64,000 nucleotides of DNA from an uncultured Lachnospiraceae bacterium (GCA_910579395.1 CAJTUC010000024.1:1-64000), one strand, 5' to 3'; shown: positions 23,305-33,335, numbered from the stretch's first letter. Notes: generated by a model not told the origin, from the letters alone. Numbers and translations are program-made.

Positions 23305-25878
23305 TCATAAACGCTCTCCATCGTTATCGAAATGATATGCCCCGTTTTGCAGGATATAGCTTCTGCCGTTCGGGAAAATAACTTCCGCGTTGGCACAAAA
23401 AGGAATTTCGATATGATAACGGAATCCTTTTTCCGCCGTACAGCTCCATTCACTTTTATAAGTTCCGAACACGGATTCAAAACGCCCCTTTACAAAAGAA
23501 AAACGTTCCTCCGGCATCGGCCTGATGGTCATTTTCACCGTTTCCGCCATATGAGGATGAAAACCGCACATATAGCGATACATCCATTCCGCAATACTTC
23601 CGTAGGCATAGTGATTCAGACTGTTCATGCCCGTACCGCTAATGATGCCGTTCTCGTCCAGAGAATTCCACCGCTCCCAGACCGTCGTCGCTCCCAGATT
23701 GACTTCATGGAGCCATCCCGGATAATCTTCATTCAAAAGAAGCGAATAGGATAACGCATTTGCTCCATGTTCCGACAGAGCCGGGCATAAGATCGGCGTT
23801 CCTGCAAAACCGGTATTCAGATGACCTCCGTTTTCTTCAATCAGCCGCTTTAATGTGCCCGTCAACTTTTCTTCCGCGCCTTTTGGATACAATCCCGCAT
23901 GAAGTAAAAATGCACAGGCTGTCTGTGTGATCTCCGTATATAATTCTCCGTCTTCCGTAAAATAATACCGAAGAAAAGCGTTTCGGATATTTTCTGCCAG
24001 TTTGCGATATGTTCCCGCTTCTTCATAAGCAAGTGCCGCCGCTGCCTTCGACAGCGTCAAAGCTGCCTGATAGTAGCATGCCGATGCGAGGAAACCGCTG
24101 TCCGTTCTCCCGATCGGATTATGAATATTTCCGTTATCCAACGCCAGCCAGTCCCCTAACTGCCTGTCATTCTGCCATAAAAAAGGAACCTCATTTTCTT
24201 TCGACCTTTCACGGACATACTCGACCCACATCTTCATCATCGGATACTGCTCTTTTAACAGCGCTTTGTCCCCATAATACTGATATAATGTCCAGGGAAG
24301 CGTGACTGCCACATCACCCCATATACAAGCCCCGCCATCCAGATAAAAAGGATTGGTACTCTCAGTAACAGGCACTTTGGGCCGCGGTGCAAAGAAGGGC
24401 ACCGCTCCTTTTAAGAGCTTTTGTTCACAGTACAGGCTCTTCGCATAATGTCTGAAAAAAGCGGCACTGTCCATATGAAAACACGCCGTACCCGCGAAAA
24501 TACTGACATCACCTGTCCATCCCATACGTTCATCCCGCTGCGGACAATCCGTAGGGATGTCCAGAAAATTACATTTCTGAGAGCGCATCGTATTGGCAAA
24601 GAGCCTGTTCACTTTCTCATTTGATGTTTCAATCTTTCCGGTCTCTTCGATATCCGACATCAGCCGGAATGCACGGAACAAAAGCTGCTGCCCCTCTTTT
24701 AAGCCTTCTACCCTGACATAACGAAAACCATAATAGGTAAAATGCGGGCGTACCGTCTTTTCTTTTCCGTCGGAAACATAAATAAATTCCGCTTCCGCCG
24801 TCCGCAGATTTTCCCTGTAAAAATCCTGATTCTGTAACAATTCACCATACTGGAGCCGGATTCTCTGTCCCCGCTCCAGTCTTCCCGTAAATTCTACCCA
24901 TCCGGTAATGCTTTCTCCGAAGTCCAGAAGCAGATATCCGTCTCTGTGAAACCTCTCAGATACCGGCAGAAACTCTTCCACCTTCCGAATCGGCGGGCCG
25001 GAACGTTCTGTCAGCAGAGACGTATCGTCTTCCAGCACTTCGACCTGCAAAGGCTCATCTTCCAGCATGTCGTTCTGCCATTCTCCGTCATAAATGCTGT
25101 TTCTGCCAATATGCCCCGCATATGCCTTCCAGTCTTCATCTGTACAGATTCTTTCTGCATTACCAAAACAATCTTCTATCACAAGTTCCGCAATACATTT
25201 TTTTCTGTCCCCGTATAAGTTCTCATACACATCGTCAAAGCCGAATCTTCCTTTATACCAGCCTTCGCCTAACAGTATGCTGATGCGGTTATTGCCGCTC
25301 TTTAAGAATCCGGTCACATCAAATGTCTGGTATTCCATCAACATGTCATAGGAATGATACCCTGGCAAAAGATATTCGTCTCCCGCCTTCTCTCCGTTAA
25401 CATCCACTTCATAAAGTCCCGCGCCGAACAGATACAATCTCGCCTTTTCAGGCTTATTTTGAACGATAAAATCACGGTACAGAACAGGCATTCTTTCTTT
25501 ATCCTCGGGTACAGAAATGAATTTCGCTTCCCATGCTCCCCCCTGCTTTGCCGTTTCGAACCATGCGCTCTCGCTTTCCACCCGTCCATCTTCCGGCGTG
25601 GTCATCATGACTTTCCAGAAATAGCGTGTTCTCGCCTTCCATGGAAAACGTACCTCTATCTGACATTGTCCAAAGCCTTTCATGACACAACTGTCATAAA
25701 CAGGCAGACTCATATCTTCTTTTTCGGAAATAATAAGTCTGACTTCGCAGGCAGGGTCTGAAACCGTTTCCGCGCCGGAAGCAACTGCTTCCGTCACTTT
25801 CCAGGAAAGCACAAGATAGGGAAAATCATATCCCAGTGGATTCTTCAAATGATTTGTTCTCAAATGTACTATTTTCAT
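23305..25878 (-). CDS. Alpha-L-rhamnosidase, GH78
   Basis: 857 residues, a normal GH78 length. N-terminal beta domains (YPWKARTRYFWKV-type region to about 280; VNGEKAGDEYLLPGYHSYD), then a catalytic alpha6/alpha6 barrel with the family signature DCPQRDERMGWTGD (about 445-458), whose Glu is the likely general acid, and a C-terminal beta sandwich. It releases terminal alpha-L-rhamnose. There is no signal peptide, so it works inside the cell on imported rhamnosides. It ends the operon that begins with the CUT2 importer; 25 bases separate it from the GH3 gene. Confidence 0.9.
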   Translation of the reverse strand: MKIVHLRTNHLKNPLGYDFPYLVLSWKVTEAVASGAETVSDPACEVRLIISEKEDMSLPVYDSCVMKGFGQCQIEVRFPWKARTRYFWKVMMTTPEDGRVESESAWFETAKQGGAWEAKFISVPEDKERMPVLYRDFIVQNKPEKARLYLFGAGLYEVDVNGEKAGDEYLLPGYHSYDMLMEYQTFDVTGFLKSGNNRISILLGEGWYKGRFGFDDVYENLYGDRKKCIAELVIEDCFGNAERICTDEDWKAYAGHIGRNSIYDGEWQNDMLEDEPLQVEVLEDDTSLLTERSGPPIRKVEEFLPVSERFHRDGYLLLDFGESITGWVEFTGRLERGQRIRLQYGELLQNQDFYRENLRTAEAEFIYVSDGKEKTVRPHFTYYGFRYVRVEGLKEGQQLLFRAFRLMSDIEETGKIETSNEKVNRLFANTMRSQKCNFLDIPTDCPQRDERMGWTGDVSIFAGTACFHMDSAAFFRHYAKSLYCEQKLLKGAVPFFAPRPKVPVTESTNPFYLDGGACIWGDVAVTLPWTLYQYYGDKALLKEQYPMMKMWVEYVRERSKENEVPFLWQNDRQLGDWLALDNGNIHNPIGRTDSGFLASACYYQAALTLSKAAAALAYEEAGTYRKLAENIRNAFLRYYFTEDGELYTEITQTACAFLLHAGLYPKGAEEKLTGTLKRLIEENGGHLNTGFAGTPILCPALSEHGANALSYSLLLNEDYPGWLHEVNLGATTVWERWNSLDENGIISGTGMNSLNHYAYGSIAEWMYRYMCGFHPHMAETVKMTIRPMPEERFSFVKGRFESVFGTYKSEWSCTAEKGFRYHIEIPFCANAEVIFPNGRSYILQNGAYHFDNDGERL

Positions 25879-25903
25879 GCACGCAGTCCTTTTTCTTATG
25901 ATT

Positions 25904-27592
25904 TTAATAAGTTAGTTCTTTTCTTCCGCAGAACGGGTCCACCGGATTCTTTCCCCTAAATTCGCTCTGCCCCGTTATTTTTTCGACCACGGCCTCCAGA
26001 ACAAATTCATTGTTGGAATAACAGTTAATGTAAGTCCTGACCATCGGCACATCCAGTAAATGATAGGGATTGGCCACGCTGATGAACAGAACCGGCACTT
26101 CATGCGCGAACCACGGTACATTATTTCCCTGTCCCCAGAAGGTATACCAGTTCAGCCGGTTCGTCGTTTTATTGCTCGCATTCTCCACATTGCCGATATA
26201 AATGACCAGATCGTATTTTTCTTTAAAACGCCTGACATTATCGACGCCCATTTCAAAGTTCTCTTTTTCATAAACAAAGACTTGGAACTTTCTTTTCTCC
26301 AATGCTTCCTTCATCTGGGAAAGCACCCTCTCATTCGACGGAAAGTCACCGAGGATTTCGAGAAGCACGCGGTGGTATTTCTCCGCATGGACCGGCAGAA
26401 GCTGCTGCGTATCCTTTACGAGCGTAATCGACGCATCCGCCAGTTCCTTTGCCCATTCCATATGCTGTCTGCATTTCAGGATTTCCAGCGCCCCGACATC
26501 CGGCACCAGCGTCCTCTGCGCGCTCCGCTCATGAAGCCTTAATGCTGCTTTCAGCGCCAGTATCCTCCAGTTCGCCGCAAGCAGACGTTCTTCCGAAAGG
26601 ATGCCGCTGTGATATCCGTCCAGCATAAATTGATAATCCTCCGCCAGGTCTTTGTTGAACAGAAACATATCGCAACCGTTCTCTATGGAAAGCGGTACCG
26701 CCTTTTCCCGCGCCATCGCAGAAGTAAAGCCGACCATCGGTGTTGCATCCGTAATGATGAGTCCGTTGAATCCCAATTTTTCACGCAGCAGATTCCCCAG
26801 AAGTTCTTTAGAAAGGGATGCCGGGATAATCTGATTCCCGGTCTCCGGTGCAAAATACGCCTGATAAGCCGGCATCGCGATATGCCCTGCCATGACCGTC
26901 AAGACCTCGTCAGCAATCAGCCTTTCGTATACTTTGCCATAGGTTGCATCCCATTCCTCCATCGACAGACTGTTGACGGAAGTCAGAAGATGCTGGTCTC
27001 TTTCATCCACGCCGTCCCCCGGAAAATGCTTGATTGCAGTCGCTACATGACATTCTTTTGCCCCTCTTATATATTCCCCTGCATATTGGCAGACCGTTTC
27101 AGGATTATCTCCGTAAGTCCTTACATTCGTGATTGGACTATGATAATTCAGATCGATATCGACGACCGGCGCAAATGCCCAGTTAATTCCGATTGCCGCG
27201 GCTTCCGCGCTGGAAATCTTACCAAGACGGTACGCATATTTCTTATCTCCGGCCGCCGCACATGCCATTTGCTTTCCATAGGGCGTTCCGTTCGTCGCCG
27301 CGCCGTCTCCGCCCGCCTCTAAATTTGACGGTATCAAAAGCGGAATCACCGAATGGCTCTGCGCATAGGCAAAGGTCCTGCGCATTTCCTCCCCGACTCC
27401 ATCCCGAAAAAACAGTCCTCCTATATGAAAACCAAGCAGCATATCCAGATATTCCGGTTCCGTCGAATAACCGATGGGACAGAACAGCTGCCCGATTTTT
27501 TCTTCCAAAGTCATTTTCTCCAGCGTTCCTTCCACCCAGGCAATTCCCGCATCGTCCAGGCAAAAAGGCGCTTTTTTCAAATCTATTTTCAT
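25904..27592 (-). CDS. Glycoside hydrolase family 3, NagZ-type catalytic signature
   Basis: 562 residues: TIM-barrel GH3 domain followed by an alpha/beta sandwich domain (about 380-560). The loop KHFPGDGVDERDQH (about 208-221) carries the Asp-His dyad used as acid/base by NagZ-type GH3 enzymes, and the candidate nucleophile is Asp of GLIITDATPM (about 280). No signal peptide. Likely a beta-glucosidase or beta-N-acetylglucosaminidase; some NagZ-type enzymes are reported to be phosphorylases, which would fit the adjacent beta-phosphoglucomutase. It lies 31 bases after pgmB. Confidence 0.85.
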   Translation of the reverse strand: MKIDLKKAPFCLDDAGIAWVEGTLEKMTLEEKIGQLFCPIGYSTEPEYLDMLLGFHIGGLFFRDGVGEEMRRTFAYAQSHSVIPLLIPSNLEAGGDGAATNGTPYGKQMACAAAGDKKYAYRLGKISSAEAAAIGINWAFAPVVDIDLNYHSPITNVRTYGDNPETVCQYAGEYIRGAKECHVATAIKHFPGDGVDERDQHLLTSVNSLSMEEWDATYGKVYERLIADEVLTVMAGHIAMPAYQAYFAPETGNQIIPASLSKELLGNLLREKLGFNGLIITDATPMVGFTSAMAREKAVPLSIENGCDMFLFNKDLAEDYQFMLDGYHSGILSEERLLAANWRILALKAALRLHERSAQRTLVPDVGALEILKCRQHMEWAKELADASITLVKDTQQLLPVHAEKYHRVLLEILGDFPSNERVLSQMKEALEKRKFQVFVYEKENFEMGVDNVRRFKEKYDLVIYIGNVENASNKTTNRLNWYTFWGQGNNVPWFAHEVPVLFISVANPYHLLDVPMVRTYINCYSNNEFVLEAVVEKITGQSEFRGKNPVDPFCGRKELTY

Positions 27593-27623
27593 GTTCCAGT
27601 TTCCTCACGTTTTTCCTGATATC

Positions 27624-28259
27624 CTAAACAACATTAAGCAAGTCTCTGAAAGACTCTATCTTATAGGAGGCTTCTTCGCACAGCGCCGCTTCCCCAATGC
27701 CCGCGCTGTCAAATCCGCCTCTTGCCGCCGCTTCGATTCCTGCTTCAGCATCTTCGACCACCAGACATTTATCCGGTTCCATCTGTAAAAATTCTGCTGC
27801 CTTTAAGAATACTTCCGGTTCCGGCTTCGATTTTTGTATGTTCGTACCGTCGCTCACCGCATCGAAGTAACTACCAAGCCCCAGTCTCCCTAAAATCCGC
27901 TTTGCATTTTTGCTCGATGAACCGATTGCAAGCTTCAATCCTTTTTCCCGAAGTTCAACAAGCGTTTTCGATACTTCTGCCGACAGATCTTTCTCCGTCA
28001 TCTGTTCCAACAGCTCCACATAGAACTGATTTTTCTTTTCCGCCAGAGCACGTTTTTCTTCTTCCGTCAGATTTCCGTCGTATCGTTCAAGAACGATTTC
28101 CAGACTTTCCATCCGGCTGACGCCCCGCAGCCTGTTATTTATCTTTTCATCAAAATAGATATGTAAATCGTCCGCTATCTTTTTCCATGCAAGATAGTGA
28201 TATCTGTCCGTCGAACAAATAACACCGTCCAGATCAAAAATAACTGCCTGATATTTCAT
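27624..28259 (-). CDS. pgmB: Beta-phosphoglucomutase (HAD superfamily)
   Basis: 211 residues. HAD motif I IFDLDGVICSTDRYHYLAWK (nucleophile Asp 9, acid/base Asp 11), cap region RLRGVSRMES matching the substrate-specificity loop, motif II AIGSSSKN, motif III KSKPEPEVFL and motif IV VVEDAEAGIEAA. It converts beta-glucose 1-phosphate to glucose 6-phosphate. Its start overlaps the permease end by 4 bases (ATGA). Its presence implies that some enzyme of this pathway makes beta-glucose 1-phosphate; no GH65/GH94-type phosphorylase is nearby. Confidence 0.88.
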   Translation of the reverse strand: MKYQAVIFDLDGVICSTDRYHYLAWKKIADDLHIYFDEKINNRLRGVSRMESLEIVLERYDGNLTEEEKRALAEKKNQFYVELLEQMTEKDLSAEVSKTLVELREKGLKLAIGSSSKNAKRILGRLGLGSYFDAVSDGTNIQKSKPEPEVFLKAAEFLQMEPDKCLVVEDAEAGIEAAARGGFDSAGIGEAALCEEASYKIESFRDLLNVV

Positions 28260-29272
28260 TTTCCTTTTTCAGCCCCTGTCTTTCCCATAAGTTTTTTTAA
28301 TTGCACAAGCTCAATGATCTTGTTCTCATTGTTCAGATAAATCAAAAATCCGACGAGAATCAGCGCTGTTACGATCTGCTGTACGGAGGCATCAACGTTC
28401 AGCCTTGCATACATCAGCGAAATAAAGGCTGTCGTCACGGCTCCGAGCAGATAACCGATTTTTTCATTGCAGAATCTGCCGATAAAACCACCGATGAACA
28501 TCGGTAAAAAAGCTGTGAACATTGTTCCAATAGAGCCAAAATTCAAAGCCATCTGTATCGTACCTGTATTGGTCGCACTGATAAAACCGACTACTCCCAT
28601 GAGCGCTCCGGCAATCGTATAGCAGCCGACTGCATTTGGAATTTCCTTGATACCGGTATTCACAGCGACTTTCTGGCCGGACAGCAGCGCTTTATAATCA
28701 TATCCGAACTGTGTATAGTCAAAGAGAAAAATGAAAAGCAACAGACCACAGACAATGATGAGCAGATAATTGGCAACGCTTGGAAAACTGGTCAGTTCGG
28801 CATTCGCTACAAAAGACACTCCATAACCTTTCGTAATGGAAAATGCAAATCCTTCATAAAAAAGCGCTACACCGAGTGAAACGATGATCGGGGGCAGTTT
28901 CACGATGACATACACCGCGCCCGAGATTGCTCCGAGCAATGCACCCGCGATAATGGAAATCATCAGCATGACGATTGTCGGAAGCCCCGCCGCCGTACAG
29001 ATAGATGCGCTGATGACGGATGAGAGCAGTGCGACCGAACCGATTGAAAAATCAAATCTGCCGCTGTTCAGATTCAGCGATAATGCAAAAGTAGTGAGCA
29101 TAACGGATGCCGCCGCCCTGAAAAATAAAATCCAGTTTCCTTCCATTTCAAATAATTTCACACCCTGTATGCCGCACAACAGTACCATAATGAGAAAAGC
29201 TGCTGCGGGAATGCCCGCTATTTCCACGATTCTTTTTAACCCGTTTGTCTTTCCTGTCTTCATATTCTTCAA
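28256..29272 (-). CDS. CUT2-type sugar ABC transporter permease (RbsC-like), second of two
   Basis: 338 residues with eight to ten hydrophobic helices. Family patterns: SLNLNSGRFDFSIGSVALLSSV, PPIIVSLGVALFYEGFAF, and NFGSIGTMFTAFLPMFIGGF. It pairs with the 30704-31663 permease in a heterodimeric channel driven by the RbsA-like ATPase. Located after the receptor gene, past an intercistronic hairpin. Confidence 0.85.
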   Translation of the reverse strand: MKNMKTGKTNGLKRIVEIAGIPAAAFLIMVLLCGIQGVKLFEMEGNWILFFRAAASVMLTTFALSLNLNSGRFDFSIGSVALLSSVISASICTAAGLPTIVMLMISIIAGALLGAISGAVYVIVKLPPIIVSLGVALFYEGFAFSITKGYGVSFVANAELTSFPSVANYLLIIVCGLLLFIFLFDYTQFGYDYKALLSGQKVAVNTGIKEIPNAVGCYTIAGALMGVVGFISATNTGTIQMALNFGSIGTMFTAFLPMFIGGFIGRFCNEKIGYLLGAVTTAFISLMYARLNVDASVQQIVTALILVGFLIYLNNENKIIELVQLKKLMGKTGAEKGK

Positions 29273-29294
29273 CCCTTCTTACTTCTAAATTCAA

Positions 29295-29327
29295 ACAGCC
29301 GGTGGATAATCAATACCCGCCGGCTGT
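29295..29327 (-). other. Intercistronic hairpin between receptor and second permease
   Basis: ACAGCCGG / CCGGCTGT stem with extra inner pairs around a 15-base loop, just after the receptor stop. On the minus strand only TTTGAATT follows, so it is a weak terminator at best. It could protect the receptor mRNA 3' end, giving more receptor than permease, as known for malE-malF. Confidence 0.5.
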
Positions 29328-29341
29328 CTGATTATCTCTGA

Positions 29342-30625
29342 TCACATGTTTTGAATTTCCGCAAAGCTGTACTTTCCTACGAAGTTCTCAAATGTCGCAT
29401 AGTCTGCCGTCAATAATGTATCCAGTAAATCCTTTGTATAAGCAGGTGATTCCACACTGCTGTCAACCGCATAATATGCGCCAAAATCTTCTACATTTTC
29501 TGCAATCCAGTATCCCTGGCTCAAAGCCAGTGCATTTCCGTCTGCTGTACGAATAGGTGCCCCCAATGCAGCTCTATATGTTGCAATGAAGATGGGACCG
29601 ATACTCGCTGAGAATTTTCCTGCAAGATAGTCCAGCATTCCGGCTTCCATTGCCTCACCATAGCTGCTCGCATAAGCATCCACGCTGGCAATCTTCACAT
29701 CCGTTCCTGCAATTGCCGTTCCGAAGAAATCGGAACCGTTCCCTACGGCGAGAATGACCTCCAAATCGGTCGTCTGCGCCATCTGCGCGCACTTTCCGAA
29801 CCACGCATCATCCATATCATATCCGCCTACATATCCGAGAATATTTACATTGCCGATGGCACCGGTCTTTACTTCTCCGTCCGCAAATATCTGTCCGATG
29901 ATCGCATCCTTTACCGCTGCTCCCTGATAGCTGGCGCCGTCTCCGCCCGCTTCGACCATCGCGGTGATCATACCTGCCGCTCTGTAAATGTGCATTTCCG
30001 TATAATAGGGAATTGCACCGCCAAAAATTGCAAAATTGGTCGTTCCCTGATCGAGATAATGTTTCGCCATGTTATAGCCGGTCTCAAATTCAACGTCGAG
30101 AGACGGTCCGATAGCACCAACATAATGCTCATACCCTTTATAGGTCTCATATTCCTCATCCGTAAGCGTTCCCGTCGCTACAGCGTAGTAAACGCCTGCT
30201 CCTTCGCACTGTTCGATCTGGGCTGCCCGGTCAAAGGAGGAGAAAGAAATGATCGCCTTACAGTTATTCGTAATAAAAGTGTCGATTGCGGAAGTTTCAC
30301 CAGCCGCATCCGTAAGTTCATCCGAATAGATCATTTCCACATTATACTGTTTCTGAATGTACTCCGTGTAATAAGTACGGAACGCCAGCGCCTCCGCGGT
30401 CGTCGCATCGGATACCAAAATACCGATTTTAACGGTCTTGCTCATATCCAGATCTGCTGCTATATCCTGCGCTGCATTGTCTCCGGTATCTGTCTGCCCC
30501 GTGCTGTCAGAACCCGCTTCATTTCCCGCTGTGTCTGCCTGCGCCGGCTGCGAACTTCCACCGCATCCGGTCAGCATAGATACGGTCATCGCCGCTGTCA
30601 GCAATAATGCCCAAAACTTTTTCAT
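29342..30625 (-). CDS. Sugar ABC transporter substrate-binding lipoprotein (type I periplasmic-binding fold, possibly DUF3798)
   Basis: About 427 residues. Signal peptide and lipobox (SMLTGC), Gln/Ala/Asp/Gly linker, then an alternating alpha/beta domain: VKIGILVSDATTAEALAFRTYY, KAIISFSSFDRAAQIEQCEGAG, YNMAKHYLDQGTTNFAIFGGA, and ILAVGNGSDFFGTAIAG. It is the external receptor for the CUT2-type importer. The start at 30625 (MKKFWALL) has GGAGG 9 bases upstream; the longer frame to 30691 lacks one. Ligand unknown; the linked GH78/GH3/pgmB genes suggest a rhamnose- and glucose-containing glycoside. Confidence 0.82.
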   Translation of the reverse strand: MKKFWALLLTAAMTVSMLTGCGGSSQPAQADTAGNEAGSDSTGQTDTGDNAAQDIAADLDMSKTVKIGILVSDATTAEALAFRTYYTEYIQKQYNVEMIYSDELTDAAGETSAIDTFITNNCKAIISFSSFDRAAQIEQCEGAGVYYAVATGTLTDEEYETYKGYEHYVGAIGPSLDVEFETGYNMAKHYLDQGTTNFAIFGGAIPYYTEMHIYRAAGMITAMVEAGGDGASYQGAAVKDAIIGQIFADGEVKTGAIGNVNILGYVGGYDMDDAWFGKCAQMAQTTDLEVILAVGNGSDFFGTAIAGTDVKIASVDAYASSYGEAMEAGMLDYLAGKFSASIGPIFIATYRAALGAPIRTADGNALALSQGYWIAENVEDFGAYYAVDSSVESPAYTKDLLDTLLTADYATFENFVGKYSFAEIQNM

Positions 30626-30703
30626 TGAATCATTCCTCCTGTTTTCATTTTTTCTTGTTAAGTAACTGTATATATTAAGTGTTTCCACCAAATACCGGTT
30701 CCC

Positions 30704-31663
30704 TTATCTCGGCAGCATTTTCCCCCGCTGATCGCTGGTCGCCAGAAATACGACGAGAAGAAAGATTGCCGCTTTTACCATTTGGCCGATGCCGGAATTT
30801 AGATTGAACATCACCATGATCTGGCTGAGCAGCGTCATGGAAAAAGCGCCTATGACCGCCGCATAAATTTTGCTTCTCGCACCGCCGGATACCGGCATCC
30901 CGCCGAACACGATCGCAATGATGACATCCATCCCTACACTGGATGCGGTATTCTTTGTCAACGTCGGCGCATAGATAATGGAAAGAAAGGCCCCCAGCCC
31001 TACGCCGATACCGGACATCGCAAATGCAATGATCGCCATCTTCTTTTCCGAAACACCGCTCAGTTTCGCACAGACCGGATTACTGCCCTGAAATTTCTGC
31101 ATCCTGCCGATTTTGGTAAAGCTGAAAATGAAGATGCTCAACAACAGGAACAAAAGCAGGACCGCAATCTTAAAAGGCGTATTGTTAATGGCTTTGACAG
31201 CCGCCGCGGGGATGGCAATTTCAGAGCCGGTCCCGTTTACTTTAATAAGCACCAATACCAGCGCGTTCAGCACGCTCAGCATCGCGATTGTCGTTACGAA
31301 TACCGGAAGATTGAACACCGATGCGAGCACGGAGTTGAACAATCCGATCAATACCGCAATTCCGACACAGACTGCTGCCATGACGAAAACACTTTCCGTC
31401 CTGTTATATACCATGCCGCCGATCAGCGCGCTCACCGCAGCGGAGGCGCCGAGACTGATATCGAAAGAACCCAGCGTATAGATAAAAACAGCTCCCGTAG
31501 CGACCACTGCTACAACGACGGACTGGTTGATAATACTTTTCAGTCCATAGGAAATATTGATGTCCCGAATCGTTCCCAGTATCAGAAATGCTGCGAATAA
31601 AGCCGCCAGCCCGAACAGGGGCGTTAAGTTCATCATATAATTCTTTAATTTACTCTTGTTCAT
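30704..31663 (-). CDS. CUT2-type sugar ABC transporter permease (RbsC-like), first of two
   Basis: 319 residues, highly hydrophobic. Motifs: YTLGSFDISLGASAAVSALIGG, NLPVFVTTIAMLSVLNAL, MDVIIAIVFGGMPVSGGARSKIYAAVIGAF (typical of RbsC/XylH). It lies 12 bases after the ATPase gene. Together with the 28256-29272 product it forms the membrane channel. Confidence 0.87.
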   Translation of the reverse strand: MNKSKLKNYMMNLTPLFGLAALFAAFLILGTIRDINISYGLKSIINQSVVVAVVATGAVFIYTLGSFDISLGASAAVSALIGGMVYNRTESVFVMAAVCVGIAVLIGLFNSVLASVFNLPVFVTTIAMLSVLNALVLVLIKVNGTGSEIAIPAAAVKAINNTPFKIAVLLLFLLLSIFIFSFTKIGRMQKFQGSNPVCAKLSGVSEKKMAIIAFAMSGIGVGLGAFLSIIYAPTLTKNTASSVGMDVIIAIVFGGMPVSGGARSKIYAAVIGAFSMTLLSQIMVMFNLNSGIGQMVKAAIFLLVVFLATSDQRGKMLPR

Positions 31664-31675
31664 CCCTGCTCCCTC

Positions 31676-33175
31676 CTAAATCATATACTGAATGATATCC
31701 GACTCCTCCGGAGCCTCGCTTCTTTGAAATTCTTTTTTCAGTTCCCCGTCTTTCATAATGACCAGCCTGTCCGACATACCAATTAGTTCCGCCATTTCCT
31801 CGGATATGATGACAATGGACTTTCCTTCTTTCTTCATCTGATACATCAACTGATACATTGCCTGTTTTACGCCGATATCAACCCCTCTTGTCGGACAGTC
31901 GAGAATCAGGATCTCGCTTCCTCTTCCAATCCATTTCCCGAACACCACTTTCTGTTTATTGCCGCCGGACAAAGCGGATACATATTGATTCATCTCAGCA
32001 CATTTAACACTCAGCGCATCAATCTGCTCCTGTACATAGCGCTTTTCTCTGCCCGGAAGCACCAAAAAGCCGCGGAGTGCAAAACGGTTAAAACCGCCAA
32101 TTGCAATATTATCCCGGATGCTCGCATTCAGGCTCAGCGATTCGCTGTCCCTGTCCTTGGCCGCATAACCGATACGCTCTTTCATCGCATCCGCTTCATC
32201 CCGAAGTTCCCTTCCCCGTATCAAAACCTTGCCGGAAGATGGCTTTACCGCCCCGAAAAGCACTTTGCCGAGCGTGTGCATTCCACAATGGGAAAGACCG
32301 CCTACACCAAGAATTTCGCCTTTATGTAACTGCAAACTGAAATCCTTCAGCTGATCATCCAGATTGACCGCTTTCAGTTCCATAACGATTTCTTCACCAT
32401 AGCTTCCATCCATGTCACTCCGGTAATAATCTCCCTGCATTTCCCTGCCGATCATACTGGTCTTAATCAAATCTTCCTGAAATTCCTCTTTCGAAAAGGT
32501 GACAATAATCTTGCCGTCCCGCAGGACTGTCAGGGAATCACAGACATTCATGATTTCGTCCAGGTCATGGGAAATGAATACGACCGCTTTGTTCTCCTTC
32601 TTCATCTGTTCCATAATCTTGTAGATGATATCACGGCCCATCTGGGATAATGCTGTCGTCGTCTCGTCCACAACGAGCACTTCCGGCTCCTTTACCATAA
32701 TCTTAGCGATTTCAATCAGTTTTCTGTCCTGCATATCCAGTCTGGCTGTCATCTCATCCGCCCGGATATGGGAAGCCCCAATGCTGTCGAGCGCTTCCTG
32801 TGCTCTCCGCATCATCTCTTTGCGATTGACGATTCCCTTCGCCTTAAAATGCTCTATCTCTCCCAGAAAAATGTTCTCAGCAACCGTAATGCCTGGAACC
32901 GTTCCATTCTCCTGTACGATCATGCCGATTCCTTTTCCCAATGCAAAGAGCATGGAGTCCGGCACCCAGTCTTCCCCTTTAAAAACCATCTTTCCATTGT
33001 CCGCTTTCTGCATACCGGAAATAATAGAAGTCACCGTCGATTTCCCGGAACCGTTCTCTCCAATCAGGCCCTGTATCTCTCCCCGTCTGATTTCAATGCT
33101 CACATTGTTCAGCGCAACGGTAGTTCCAAAACATTTGTCCATATTCTCAACTTTAACGATTACATCCTTTCCCAT
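31676..33175 (-). CDS. CUT2-type sugar ABC transporter ATP-binding protein (RbsA-like, two nucleotide-binding domains)
   Basis: 499 residues, the usual RbsA/MglA length. The first half has Walker A GENGSGKSTV (about 38-47) and Walker B VLVVDETTTALS, but a weak signature loop. The second half has a degenerate Walker A (GGLSHCGMHTLGK) with an intact signature ALSGGNKQKVVFGKWI and Walker B-like LILDCPTRGVD. This asymmetry is normal for CUT2 ATPases. First gene of the 33.2-23.3 kb operon, divergent from the AraC regulator. Confidence 0.9.
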   Translation of the reverse strand: MGKDVIVKVENMDKCFGTTVALNNVSIEIRRGEIQGLIGENGSGKSTVTSIISGMQKADNGKMVFKGEDWVPDSMLFALGKGIGMIVQENGTVPGITVAENIFLGEIEHFKAKGIVNRKEMMRRAQEALDSIGASHIRADEMTARLDMQDRKLIEIAKIMVKEPEVLVVDETTTALSQMGRDIIYKIMEQMKKENKAVVFISHDLDEIMNVCDSLTVLRDGKIIVTFSKEEFQEDLIKTSMIGREMQGDYYRSDMDGSYGEEIVMELKAVNLDDQLKDFSLQLHKGEILGVGGLSHCGMHTLGKVLFGAVKPSSGKVLIRGRELRDEADAMKERIGYAAKDRDSESLSLNASIRDNIAIGGFNRFALRGFLVLPGREKRYVQEQIDALSVKCAEMNQYVSALSGGNKQKVVFGKWIGRGSEILILDCPTRGVDIGVKQAMYQLMYQMKKEGKSIVIISEEMAELIGMSDRLVIMKDGELKKEFQRSEAPEESDIIQYMI

Positions 33176-33335
33176 GTGCTCTGCTCCCTCGTTCGTTTGA
33201 TAATTCCATTATAAGCTTCTGCACGCTTTTTCCTATTGTTTATAAAAACCAGTTCTATTGACTAATTTTAATTATTATATTAATATTAATATTATATTAC
33301 TGTCTTTTTTTGATATTTTTTTGTGAGGGATTTTA
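33176..33335. promoter_or_regulatory. Divergent promoter region of the glycan locus and its AraC regulator
   Basis: On the plus strand TTGACT-N17-TAATAT stands ahead of the regulator. On the minus strand CTTATAATGG gives a good -10 for the importer operon but no -35, as expected for an AraC-activated promoter. The centre is very AT-rich. Confidence 0.55.
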
